From Pseudanabaena sp. M085S1SP2A07QC (GTDB lineage Bacteria; Cyanobacteriota; Cyanobacteriia; Pseudanabaenales; Pseudanabaenaceae), in assembly GCA_020404895.1 (NCBI GenBank), contig JADBWK010000152.1, positions 1-38,829 on the forward strand: DNA of 38,829 nucleotides. Direction: 5' to 3'. Each line of letters begins with the position of its first letter. Position 1 is the first letter of the stretch. Below, in pieces: positions 7,056 through 13,711 of this stretch. The translations under genes and the position numbers were made by a program. The notes under the pieces are model-generated. The model saw only the letters and a program-made list of their open reading frames with translations. It ran no database searches and had not been told where the DNA came from.

Positions 7056-8231
7056 CAGTTTTTATTGTTTTGTTATCCTAGAGGCTCTTTATCCTCTAGT
7101 TCTAACGCTTCATGATTTGCGTTAGCTCCGAGTACCTTTTCTACCAAAGAACGAAAATAGTAAAGAATTTCTTTACGACTAGTTTGTTTACCTAATAAGG
7201 CTTTGCTGAGAGTTCTCTCATCTTGAATATCAAATTGATTACGGACTTGCTCGTAGAAAGGTTCAAGAACAGGCTTAATCTTGTTGAGCTTGCAGGTCAT
7301 TATCTCTATTGGATAAGTCTCTGCAAACTTAAGGGCGATTTTCTGTATTAATTGAACATTTTCAGAAAATGTTTTTGAGCGAGTAGCATTTACAGAACAT
7401 TTGTATGAACAATATTTTTGAGGATTATTCTTGCGAAATAAAACTTCAAAACTCTTCTTACAGTTTTCACAGGTCGTAAAGACTTGATAATAGCGTTGAA
7501 GATTGTATTGTTTTAGATTTTCTGTTTGCTGTTGAACTTTTTCGCTCTTTGCTCTAGAGTCTAACCACTTTTGTCGATATTCAGCATCTTGCAATCTAGC
7601 CTTTGCTTTTTGGGCAATTTTTGCTTTTGTTGACTGGGATGCTTCTACACCATAACGTGGATTGTTTTGACCAGAAGTATCCATGCCCAAACCATTCGCT
7701 ATTTGCTTCCACTCTTGTTTGAGTTGTTCAAAAATAAATGGTGTCGGATGAATTAACTTTCGTAGGTCTTTCTCTTGAATAATTTCTACTTTCAGTCCGT
7801 AGTCTTGCTCAAAAGTCAAGATTCGGGGTAAATCAGTATCATAATTAAACCCACCTTTAACCTCAACATAGGAACCATCAGCTAATAGAAAATCAGGTTT
7901 GTAAGAGCCTCCCGTAGAAAGCGAAAACGTTTTGACTTCATATTGCCATTGGATTCCCATGTAGTCGAGATATCGAGCGTAAATGTACTCTAAGGTAGAT
8001 TTAAGATAGTAGCCTTGATAGTAGCCGCAATAAGTTCTTCCGTTCATTAATAGCCCGACACTCGTGGAGGTTTCTATTCTAAAAAGATTATAGTGCAAAC
8101 GCACTTTTCTTTTAGGTTCATCCTCTACTCTGTACGGTGCTGGAAGTACTTTAGTTCTTCCAGTTACCACGGGATTAGCATCTCAGCCTTCCCCGTTTTT
8201 GCCGGGTTTTTAACGTGAGGCAAAATTATCT
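7056..8231 (-). ncRNA. Group I intron in nrdJ (1176 nt)
   Basis: Intervening sequence between CCG-TGT-GGT (exon end, 8232) and GAA-ATT-CTC (exon start, 7055). Removing it restores the codons for Asn-Pro-Cys-Gly-Glu. The last exon base is U and the last intron base is G, as group I splicing demands. P1 can be drawn by hand: exon CGUGUGGU pairs with intron GCCUCACG, with one U-U mismatch and a U.G at the splice site. P10 also works: intron AAUUUU, just 5' of that guide, pairs with exon GAAAUU. P4 (ACGGG with CCCGU) follows, then Q-like (AAUCCCGUGG) and R-like (ACAGAGUAGA) elements. I could not complete P3, P7 and P8. It carries a homing endonuclease frame. Stops flank the frame on both sides, which excludes an intein. 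Confidence 0.8.
7073..8170 (-). CDS. Intron-encoded homing endonuclease, PD-(D/E)xK type
   Basis: An open frame of up to 365 aa inside the group I intron. The nuclease core is E61 in STLEYIYARYL, D93 in YKPDFLL and E103-x-K105 in YVEVKGG, the PD-(D/E)xK pattern seen in cyanobacterial intron endonucleases such as I-Ssp6803I. A NUMOD3-like DNA-binding segment follows (residues 168-200, NPRYGVEASQSTKAKIAQKA). A zinc ribbon has C234, C237, C254 and C258. The frame begins with GTG 8170, but that region is intron core RNA; ATG 8047 (MNGRTYCGYYQG) may be the true start, leaving about 180 nt for the core. Only 16 nt of intron follow the stop. It should cut intron-less nrdJ alleles and drive intron homing. 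Confidence 0.8.
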   Translation of the reverse strand: MVTGRTKVLPAPYRVEDEPKRKVRLHYNLFRIETSTSVGLLMNGRTYCGYYQGYYLKSTLEYIYARYLDYMGIQWQYEVKTFSLSTGGSYKPDFLLADGSYVEVKGGFNYDTDLPRILTFEQDYGLKVEIIQEKDLRKLIHPTPFIFEQLKQEWKQIANGLGMDTSGQNNPRYGVEASQSTKAKIAQKAKARLQDAEYRQKWLDSRAKSEKVQQQTENLKQYNLQRYYQVFTTCENCKKSFEVLFRKNNPQKYCSYKCSVNATRSKTFSENVQLIQKIALKFAETYPIEIMTCKLNKIKPVLEPFYEQVRNQFDIQDERTLSKALLGKQTSRKEILYYFRSLVEKVLGANANHEALELEDKEPLG

Positions 8232-8306
8232 ACCACACGGATTGAGTCCATAACGACTCATTCGATGTTCAAGCTCTAGTTCCAAATCATTCATCACGTT
8301 TTGCAT
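8232..8306 (-). CDS. nrdJ: Short 5' exon of the nrdJ C-terminal half
   Basis: 25 codons from ATG 8306 (MQNVMNDLELELEHRMSRYG, then LNPCG) to the intron. The ATG is preceded by GAGAG at 8316-8312 with a 5-nt gap, a usable Shine-Dalgarno. It lies 12 nt after a tandem TAA TAA that ends the N-terminal half in this same frame. The family sequence ELEHR..RYGLNPCG is well preserved, so the exon is under selection or was until very recently. Without the intron the frame would continue into GEIL. The alternative is a single broken gene with two nonsense codons. Confidence 0.7.
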
Positions 8307-8309
8307 ATT

Positions 8310-8324
8310 TTCTCTCGTTTATTA
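8310..8324 (-). promoter_or_regulatory. Tandem stop and restart site in nrdJ
   Basis: TAA at 8324-8322 and TAA at 8321-8319 are followed by ACGAGAGAAAAT and ATG 8306. The GAGAG SD-like element sits 5 nt before the ATG, so a terminating ribosome could re-initiate on the second half. Confidence 0.55.
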
Positions 8325-9536
8325 TAGGGTTGGTTGAGATTCTGTGCGATTCTCTAGTAGAAGTTGACGAAGATAGTCCTTAGCTAAATCTCTAGATTGG
8401 CTATAGAGTTCCACAAATTTTTGTTTCTTGTCGGCAGTGTTTAATAGGTCAGCATTAGAACGTGCGATCGCCTCACCCGCCCATTGAATTGCCCCTTCAC
8501 CCGAATAATATTGCTTACGAACGGCATCAACACATTCCTGCTCAGTCGGTTTGCGATGGAATACGCGAGTATGATTCGCCATTCTCAAAGCATCACGTTC
8601 AGGATCAATGCGCCAGTTACCAGCTTCATCCTGCTGCCAGAGATTATCCTTAGCGACAGAACCTAACGCATCTTCTGAAGAGAATTGGCGCATCCCCGCA
8701 CTTCTTCGGATGTTCCCTGCCACGATACAGACGGCGGCTTCATCGATGAGGATGCAGCACTCGACTGAGGTGAGTTGACGACCGATCGCTTTATTTAAAA
8801 TATTGGCGCAGCGATCATAGAGCGTGGGCAACTTGACAGGATTTGCCATGCCGCCGAAGCCTTTGAGTGGTTCACCACTGGGGCGAACATCGCTGATATC
8901 AACGGTGATTTGGACGGGTTTGGTCGCATCAAATTTTTCGTTGCTAGAGAGTTCGAGCAAAGATTGATAGGACTTAACCCAACCTTGACGACTATCGCCA
9001 ACGTAGAATTTAACGGCATTGTTGGCATAGTCAAATTCGACTTCGGTATTGTGGCGGCGCTTTTCAACGGGAGTGTCACCGATCGCACCGATGACATTTA
9101 CTTGCAACTGGTTACGGATTACGGGCAGTTGGCTGATGTACTGCGGCTCTAATACGCCGCCAGTGCCAGAGCCTTGCATTGCTAAATCCATCATCAAGCC
9201 AAAGGCTCGCCAGTCGATCACATTGGTGCTGGTGCAGTTGTAGGAGCCAGAGAAATTTTCAGGGCGATCAACCCATTCCGTACCGCCAACCCACAGCCAA
9301 CGCCCAGAGGTGAGGGACTTAAGCTGCTTTTGCATCTTGTCGATCAGGTCAGCTTGTTCTTGTGTAAGCTTGCCTAGCGTTTTTAAACCTGTAAGTGTGC
9401 GATCGCATACTTCAGCCCAGCTTTCGCGTTTGTTATTATATTTACGGCTATATGTCCTGAAAAATACAGGATAAGCGGCAGGAGCGCTGTCGGGGAATCT
9501 GACCTCTTTGGAGAGGAGGGTGAGTTCTTGCACCAT
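8322..9536 (-). CDS. nrdJ: Ribonucleotide reductase class II, N-terminal half
   Basis: 404 aa, ATG 9536 to TAA 8322. It covers the N-terminal half of the adenosylcobalamin-dependent reductase: the substrate-side redox cysteine in YNCTSTNVIDWRAFG, the glycine-rich MQGSGTGGVLEPQYI, the CCILIDEAAVCIVAGNIRRSA block and the FVELYSQSRDLAKDYLRQLL helix. It stops at ENRTESQPTL. The next codon is a second TAA in the same frame, and family sequence then resumes at 8306. It therefore lacks the radical-site Cys of NPCGE, which lies on the following exon. Either the enzyme is made as two chains, as in the split NrdJa/NrdJb of Pseudomonas aeruginosa, or the gene has been inactivated. No B12 riboswitch is visible upstream. 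Confidence 0.9.
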   Translation of the reverse strand: MVQELTLLSKEVRFPDSAPAAYPVFFRTYSRKYNNKRESWAEVCDRTLTGLKTLGKLTQEQADLIDKMQKQLKSLTSGRWLWVGGTEWVDRPENFSGSYNCTSTNVIDWRAFGLMMDLAMQGSGTGGVLEPQYISQLPVIRNQLQVNVIGAIGDTPVEKRRHNTEVEFDYANNAVKFYVGDSRQGWVKSYQSLLELSSNEKFDATKPVQITVDISDVRPSGEPLKGFGGMANPVKLPTLYDRCANILNKAIGRQLTSVECCILIDEAAVCIVAGNIRRSAGMRQFSSEDALGSVAKDNLWQQDEAGNWRIDPERDALRMANHTRVFHRKPTEQECVDAVRKQYYSGEGAIQWAGEAIARSNADLLNTADKKQKFVELYSQSRDLAKDYLRQLLLENRTESQPTL

Positions 9537-9653
9537 AAAAAATGCTTTTGTTTTAACGATGAGTCAGATAATACCTTAACTCACATTTAGCGTCAAAAGC
9601 TAAATAAAAATTATTGATAACACTATTAGTAGATTTTTATTTTTTGCTGTAGA

Positions 9654-9678
9654 GTGCGTTAGCCATAGCGTAACGCAC
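9654..9678. repeat. Short palindrome GTGCGTTA..TAACGCAC
   Basis: 8-bp arms at 9654-9661 and 9671-9678 with a 9-nt loop. This GTGCGTTA/TAACGCAC motif is a widespread interspersed palindrome in cyanobacteria. It lies upstream of nrdJ in the decayed region. Confidence 0.5.
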
Positions 9679-9755
9679 GCTTTAACTTTAACCTTTATGC
9701 TGAGCTAATGCACCCTACTACTGCTAATCTTCTGAGTTATAAGTCCCTCGAAACT

Positions 9756-9816
9756 AAATAAGAACCTAAAACCTTTGCGCCCGATGCGTGGGCGCAAAGG
9801 TTTTGGGTTCTTATTT
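9756..9816. repeat. 27-bp hairpin with one mismatch
   Basis: Arms 9756-9782 and 9790-9816 have a GCGCCC/GGGCGC tip. The right arm contains the TAA of the cyclase-tail pseudogene, so it sits at a former gene end like the other long palindromes. Confidence 0.7.
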
Positions 9817-9985
9817 CTCACTGTAGACTTCTGCGACTTCCCAACCTTCGGTTAAGCCATTTTTTTGATATTTTTCACACCGCGCACAGTACAACTGCGC
9901 CGCCACATCTTGCGGATTGATCTGCAAAATAGCCTGAAAACATTGCTGAGCAAGGTCAAATTTTTGCTGATAATACACTATCTTC
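9811..9985 (-). pseudogene. C-terminal tail of a cyclase-type TPR protein
   Basis: The 58 codons before TAA 9811 read YYQQKFDLAQQCFQAILQ, INPQDVAAQLYCARCEKYQ and end EGWEVAEVYSEK. This is the TPR-like tail (..YF..L...NP.D.AA..Y..RC..Y...G....W) that ends many cyanobacterial CHASE2/adenylate-cyclase proteins. No catalytic domain is present upstream; the sequence runs straight into a debranching-enzyme fragment in another frame. It is a remnant joined by deletion. Confidence 0.5.
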
Positions 9986-10170
9986 GATCCCACCAAGGCG
10001 GCAGCTAAGGTCAGAGATATTCCCCAAGGTATCGGTAATCAGAAATAAATCATCATCTTTCAAAGTCAGTGTGGAAATAGGGTGTTCCCCAATTACACAA
10101 TTCCATGGGGCGATCGCATTGCGATCAATAGGAATATAGGAATATATGTCCTTCCTCCGACTTCAATGTA
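9956..10170 (-). pseudogene. Glycogen-debranching enzyme N-terminal fragment
   Basis: One frame reads RTYIPIDRNAIAPWNCVIGE, then STLTLKDDDLFLITDTLGNISD, and decays to a stop at 9956. This matches the N-terminal region of cyanobacterial amylo-alpha-1,6-glucosidase-type debranching enzymes, which continue GLF..DTRFLSR; that continuation is missing. Roughly 600 residues are absent. It overlaps the cyclase tail, showing that a large deletion fused two genes. Confidence 0.5.
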
Positions 10171-10289
10171 ATGCTTGACATTTTGTAATTCCAAGCTTGC
10201 TCATGCATAATTGATCTCGCTAACACATGACGATAGAGTTCACTCAAATGAATAGCTACTCCTGTCCAACTAAATCGTTGATTAACACA
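10125..10289 (-). pseudogene. Glycosyltransferase C-terminal fragment
   Basis: The frame CVNQRFSWTGVAIHLSELYR ends at TGA 10125. RFSW..VA.HL..LY is the usual C-terminal helix of family 4 (GT-B) glycosyltransferases. A TAA directly precedes it in frame and no donor-binding domain is found upstream. Its position between sucrose-phosphatase and debranching remnants suggests a lost sucrose/glycogen gene cluster. Confidence 0.4.
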
Positions 10290-10525
10290 TTACCTTTTTA
10301 CGAAGTATTCTTTGCTTCATCAGAACCCGTTGCGTTTCATAATTGAATTGGCGACCTTTAGGCATAGGCGATTATCACGGCTGTGTCTAAAGGTAGTTAT
10401 CTTAGAGACTATAACTGAGCGATGTTTGAGATAATGTATATCTAAAATCCCTGCAATGTTTGAGTTGTATAGTAGTGTATTGAAACTTGATAGAAGCTAT
10501 AATATCTCGTGCAATGAGCTGATTA

Positions 10526-10690
10526 TTATAGCCATTGATAGTGAGCGATCGCTTCTAAAATTCCTTGAGCATAACTTCCATCAGTGACATACATATGATC
10601 TTGTCCACGCAATTTTTCTAATTCAGAACTATGACTTCCTACTATAGCAATGAAAAAGATAGCTAGGACATACCCCCCACTTGGTCTATC
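10526..10690 (-). pseudogene. Sucrose-phosphate phosphatase-like HAD C-terminal fragment
   Basis: The frame AIVGSHSSELEKLRGQDHMY, then VTDGSYAQGILEAIAHYQWL, stops at TAA 10526. The pattern VVGN.S.ELE.LRG...IY.....A.GILE.I.HY is the C-terminal end of the HAD-type sucrose-phosphate phosphatase domain found alone or fused to sucrose-phosphate synthase. Upstream the frame loses homology around 10660-10690, where a piece of an interspersed inverted repeat is found. It is clearly a remnant. Confidence 0.55.
10642..10670. repeat. Single arm of the TATAGCAATGAAA inverted-repeat family
   Basis: CTATAGCAATGAAAAAGATA followed by GCTAGGACA matches the left arm of the element at 12558-12713 (GCAATGAAAGAAATAGCTAG). 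Only one arm remains. It is inserted in, or captured by, the phosphatase remnant. Confidence 0.5.
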
Positions 10691-10852
10691 AAAATATTCT
10701 GCTCAATTTTCTTGAGGTAATCTTTTTAAGATAATCTCATAGTTATCTTACAGTAGTAAATCGATCGCCTAATGTTTGAGCATATAGCTTCTTAGTTTCT
10801 TTCACCAAGTGATCGCATAGTATTTACGATTCAATTTGAAGTAAGCCCACAG

Positions 10853-10882
10853 CACTTAGTAGAGCACCACTTAGTAGAGCAC
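10853..10882. repeat. 15-bp perfect tandem duplication
   Basis: CACTTAGTAGAGCAC occurs at 10853-10867 and again at 10868-10882 with no gap. Confidence 0.8.
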
Positions 10883-11022
10883 CATACAAAAGCGTCTGTA
10901 TTTCCAAAGAGTTTTCCCATACTTTAAGAGCGCGATCAATCATAAATGCATCATTCTGGTACAAATAATGTCAGCGCATCCCTTTGTCGTCGCAAATAAG
11001 TATTTTAAAAATCTGACAATTC

Positions 11023-11066
11023 CAAGACCTAGAGTTACGCTCCTGTGGGGCGAACTCTAGGTCTTG
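11023..11066. repeat. Long hairpin, tip CGCTCC/GGGGCG
   Basis: Arms 11023-11043 and 11047-11066 pair over 20 bp with one bulged A, a G-U in the tip and a TGT loop. It is free-standing, not adjacent to an intact gene. It may mark the end of a lost gene. Confidence 0.65.
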
Positions 11067-11238
11067 AGTAATTGTTGTAGTAAATTTGGTGACAGCTATG
11101 TGTAGCGATATTTTTTAAGCATGTTAAAAAACTGAGTGGGTTTGGGTAACATCCTGCAAGTAACACACAAAGCAACCACATACTCAAAAAGTTGCCAAAG
11201 ACGATGAGACCTAGTTAGGGTCAAGATGAGGATAAATC

Positions 11239-12282
11239 ATGAAAGCAGTGCGATTAAATCTTGAAGATAGACAAGCTTGGCAGAAATTACAGCATGTTCT
11301 GACTTGTCTTGCTTCCGATTATATGGATCTAGTAGCCGCTGAGCAAACTGAATTCAAGTTTGAGCAGCAAGTTCTATCCATTGCTTTTACCCTGATTGCT
11401 TCTGATGCCAATCGCGATCGCCTCAATGAATTTACACAAAGTATTGATCGATATTTCAATCGCCTACAGTTAATTGGGGTGCGGCGCATTGAATGGGAAT
11501 TTTATGTGATTGGGCAAGCAACGCCATTCTTAGCACAGGGTCGAGACATTCGACTAATCGATGCACCAGCGCCTTTGCCGCAAAATGCTCTTGCTCGTAA
11601 TGTGGCTAGGCGAACTCCTGCTCGTAATGCCAACGAGAGTTCTCTCTCTAAAGGGAAATCGAAGGTTGGTAATCTAGTACGTCGTTTTCGTGGCTGGTTA
11701 GTTGATCCCAAGACTATTCAGGCAGCTCGTACCGTTAGCCGCATTACGATTCGTGATCCCAGAGGTGCTTTAGATGCAGTGCGCATTAATGCGATCGCGA
11801 AGTTTAATGACACAATCCAATGGGTTGATACTTTCCCTTGGGAAACCTGGACAAAGGAAAAAGCACAGCAAATCAAACGTCGCCACCAGCGCAATTTGGT
11901 GCGCTCAATAATTGAAGATGTTCTAATTGTTGGGGTGATGGTCATTGCGGCCCTGTGGCTGATCGAGTCTTTATCTGGCCCGTCATTCAACTTGGCTCTT
12001 TTACCTAAGCAACATCATGACACCAACATGACTAGCGCCCAATACCGTTGTGGTAATCCTGCTGTAAATCTCAAAAACTATGTCTGCTTAAATCGGGGAA
12101 TGCGCTACGACCAAGTGGCAAGTATTTTAGGAACTGAAGGAAAGCCATTAGGTATTGATCGCAAGTTTGGGGAACGAGCCGTGATAGTTAGTTGGACAAG
12201 TTCTGACTTAAGTATGAATGCTACTTTTGTCAACGATCAACTAGTCTCAAGAGCATATCGACAACTGACCGCAAGCAAATAA
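11239..12282 (+). CDS. Single-span membrane protein with BamE-like C-terminus
   Basis: 347 aa, ATG 11239 with GAGG 7 nt upstream. Residues 1-110 are a helical soluble domain (MKAVRLNLEDRQAWQKLQHV). Residues 115-215 are basic and include NARNVARRTPAR-type and GDLV/RRFRGWL segments, perhaps membrane-surface binding. One strong transmembrane helix lies near residues 228-248 (VLIVGVMVIAALWLIESL). The C-terminal 75 residues (YVCLNRGMRYDQVASILG, then VIVSWTSSDLSMNATFVND) have the GM.Y..V..ILG pattern of BamE/SmpA/DUF3862 small beta domains, which act in envelope complexes. The C-terminal domain would be on the periplasmic or lumenal side. Exact function unknown; I know no named homologue. Confidence 0.7.
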   Translation: MKAVRLNLEDRQAWQKLQHVLTCLASDYMDLVAAEQTEFKFEQQVLSIAFTLIASDANRDRLNEFTQSIDRYFNRLQLIGVRRIEWEFYVIGQATPFLAQGRDIRLIDAPAPLPQNALARNVARRTPARNANESSLSKGKSKVGNLVRRFRGWLVDPKTIQAARTVSRITIRDPRGALDAVRINAIAKFNDTIQWVDTFPWETWTKEKAQQIKRRHQRNLVRSIIEDVLIVGVMVIAALWLIESLSGPSFNLALLPKQHHDTNMTSAQYRCGNPAVNLKNYVCLNRGMRYDQVASILGTEGKPLGIDRKFGERAVIVSWTSSDLSMNATFVNDQLVSRAYRQLTASK

Positions 12283-12286
12283 ATTG

Positions 12287-12317
12287 TATAAAAGGCTCGC
12301 TTTGCGAGCCTTTTATA
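12287..12317. terminator. 14-bp perfect hairpin after the 11239 gene
   Basis: Arms 12287-12300 and 12304-12317 (TATAAAAGGCTCGC and complement) with a TTT loop, 4 nt after the stop codon. A T-rich right arm makes it a convincing intrinsic terminator. Confidence 0.75.
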
Positions 12318-12370
12318 TTTGGGAGAGACGGAGCTTTGCGCCGCCATCCTCTTTTGGTTAGCTATAAAAA

Positions 12371-12420
12371 TCGTTTTTTTGTGTTTCCAGTACCAAAGTC
12401 GCTGGAAACACAAAAATCGA
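12371..12420. repeat. Hairpin with 15-bp stem
   Basis: TTTTTGTGTTTCCAG pairs with CTGGAAACACAAAAA around an 11-nt loop. It is one of four palindromes packed into 12287-12713. Confidence 0.65.
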
Positions 12421-12477
12421 TTTCATAATGAGAATTGATATCTTTTGGATTTTGGCTTGTATACTCCCTTCCCAGTG

Positions 12478-12520
12478 AAGAATTAGCGTTGCGGCGCGAA
12501 GCGCCGCAACGCTAATTCTT
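12478..12520. repeat. 20-bp perfect hairpin, GGCGC-GAA-GCGCC tip
   Basis: Arms 12478-12497 and 12501-12520 are perfect with loop GAA. The tip is shared with several other palindromes here but the arms are unique to this copy. Confidence 0.75.
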
Positions 12521-12557
12521 GGTTTTATATGGCTATTTCTTTGGTGGGAAGGGAGTA

Positions 12558-12713
12558 GCAATGAAAGAAATAGCTAGAACAAATCAAAACCCAAATAGTG
12601 TGAGGCGGCGCTTCGCGCTGCCTCACACTATTTGGCACAGCTATAAATGAAGGTGGCGCAAAGCGCCACCTTCATTTATTTGGGTTTTATGTCCTAAGCA
12701 AAACTTTCATTGC
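12558..12713. mobile_element. Nested inverted-repeat element (MITE/REP-like)
   Basis: Outer arms GCAATGAAAG (12558-12567) and CTTTCATTGC (12704-12713), then AAAACCCAAATA and TATTTGGGTTTT, enclose two separate hairpins: 12591-12635 (21-bp arms, one mismatch, TTC loop) and 12643-12679 (17-bp perfect arms, AAA loop). The left arm TAGCTAGAACAAATCAAAAC recurs at 13622-13641, and a part of it at 10642-10670. It looks like one palindrome inserted inside another. No transposase is present. Confidence 0.65.
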
Positions 12714-12781
12714 TATAAAAAACAAAATCGGTTTGATAATATAAATTGCCACTTTTTTGTATAACCAACAGGAAGTTAGTC

Positions 12782-13489
12782 TTGAAACGATCGCAAAAAA
12801 TCTTTGGCTGGTTGAGTATATGCATAATGCTCACAAGCATCATAGCTGTAAAGTCTGCGATCTCAGCTAAGCCTAGCGATAAACGTGCCGCCGAAGAATA
12901 TCGCCAAATGGGACTAGCCTATCGCCGACAAGAACGTCTTGATCAGGCGATCGCGGCTTTGCAAAAATCAGTTGCGCTCGACCCCAATAATCTTGATGGG
13001 CGGATTATCCTCGGTTGGACACAGCATCTCTCTAAAAAACATGATGATGCGGCTAAGTCCCTGTGGGAAGCAATTTATTTATCGCCAACATCACTGCAAG
13101 CCTTTAATGCGATCGGCATTGTTTACTTAGTGCGTGGCGATTTACCCCAATCTATAGTTCTACATAGTTGGGCAGTCCTGCTTAAGACAGATAATGAAAT
13201 TGCCCATTACAATCTCAGTCTGGCTTATCAACGCTTACAACAATATGATCTAGCGATCGCCTATGCTCAGAAAGCGATCGAACTCGAACCAAATAACCCA
13301 CATCCCTTTGTCGCTAATGCGATCGCGCAATGGACATCAGGTGATCAGGCTAGCGCCAAAAAAACTTTTCGTGAGGCGATCGGTGTTGATCCTCGATATC
13401 GTAATCCCGAATTTTTAAATTTTCTCAATGAAGCAGGCTTTAGCAATGATCAGATTCAAACAGCTAAACAAGTTTTAGGAAGCTCATAG
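12782..13489 (+). CDS. Secreted or lipid-anchored TPR protein
   Basis: About 235 aa. The start is taken at TTG 12782 because AGGAAG lies 6 nt upstream; an upstream in-frame TTG (12746) has no such site. The N-terminus (KRSQKIFGWLSICIMLTSII, AVKSAISAKP) is a typical Sec signal peptide with a likely cut after AIS-A near residue 30. Four to five TPR units follow (EEYRQMGLAYRRQERLDQAI, HYNLSLAYQRLQQYDLAIAY, and others), with the usual DPNN/EPNN turns. TPR proteins are scaffolds for protein complexes; the partner is unknown. A 12-bp hairpin 32 nt downstream should terminate it. Confidence 0.8.
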   Translation: MKRSQKIFGWLSICIMLTSIIAVKSAISAKPSDKRAAEEYRQMGLAYRRQERLDQAIAALQKSVALDPNNLDGRIILGWTQHLSKKHDDAAKSLWEAIYLSPTSLQAFNAIGIVYLVRGDLPQSIVLHSWAVLLKTDNEIAHYNLSLAYQRLQQYDLAIAYAQKAIELEPNNPHPFVANAIAQWTSGDQASAKKTFREAIGVDPRYRNPEFLNFLNEAGFSNDQIQTAKQVLGSS

Positions 13490-13520
13490 CTTGCACTATT
13501 CCAATCCTAAAGTTTACAAA

Positions 13521-13547
13521 AAACAAAATGGCGTAGCCATTTTGTTT
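13521..13547. terminator. 12-bp perfect hairpin after TPR gene
   Basis: Arms 13521-13532 and 13536-13547 (AAACAAAATGGC and complement), GTA loop, followed by a weak T run (ATTTAACCC). Confidence 0.65.
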
Positions 13548-13620
13548 ATTTAACCCTTACTGGGTTTGTTTTTTAATTAACAAAAGTGTGGCAATACTTT
13601 CGTGAATTGGGATAAATGAG

Positions 13621-13711
13621 ATAGCTAGAACAAATCAAAACCCCAAATAAAAGTGGCGGCGCTTCGCGCCGCCACTTTTATTTGGGATTAAGTAAACCTT
13701 TTATTGCTATA
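13621..13711. mobile_element. Second copy of the nested inverted-repeat family
   Basis: The left arm ATAGCTAGAACAAATCAAAA is the same as in 12558-12713. A 21-bp perfect hairpin follows (13642-13662 and 13666-13686, TTC loop, GGCGGCGC tip), and the right end TTTTATTGCTATA resembles TTTCATTGCTATA at 12706-12718. The internal stem differs from that of the first copy. Confidence 0.65.

Larger units (their letters stand above)
10691..11238. other. Gene-free stretch
   Basis: No open frame with protein-like sequence on either strand. It contains a perfect 15-bp tandem duplication at 10853-10882 (CACTTAGTAGAGCAC twice), a hairpin at 11023-11066 and the presumed promoter and leader of the gene at 11239. 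It continues the decayed zone that starts at 9811. Confidence 0.5.

Noticed and set aside
7056-8231. Intein in NrdJ
   Set aside because: In-frame stops occur just after NPCG (TAA 8228-8226) and just before EIL (TAA 7064-7062), so no continuous protein frame exists. The endonuclease lacks LAGLIDADG and intein blocks.
7056-8238. Group II intron, because GTGTG occurs at the left junction
   Set aside because: Using that GTGTG as the intron start would leave AATCC joined to ACTGGAAATT or similar and destroy the catalytic Cys. The insert carries no reverse transcriptase. Group I boundaries restore the motif exactly.
8232-8330. Gene-60-style translational bypass from CTA 8327 to the later CTA codon
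   Set aside because: A matching CTA pair does flank the stops, but a Shine-Dalgarno and ATG offer a simpler restart and the codon match could be chance.
9537-9700. Cobalamin riboswitch upstream of nrdJ
   Set aside because: No B12-box-like sequence (GCCACTG) and no ordered stem-loops are visible in the leader.
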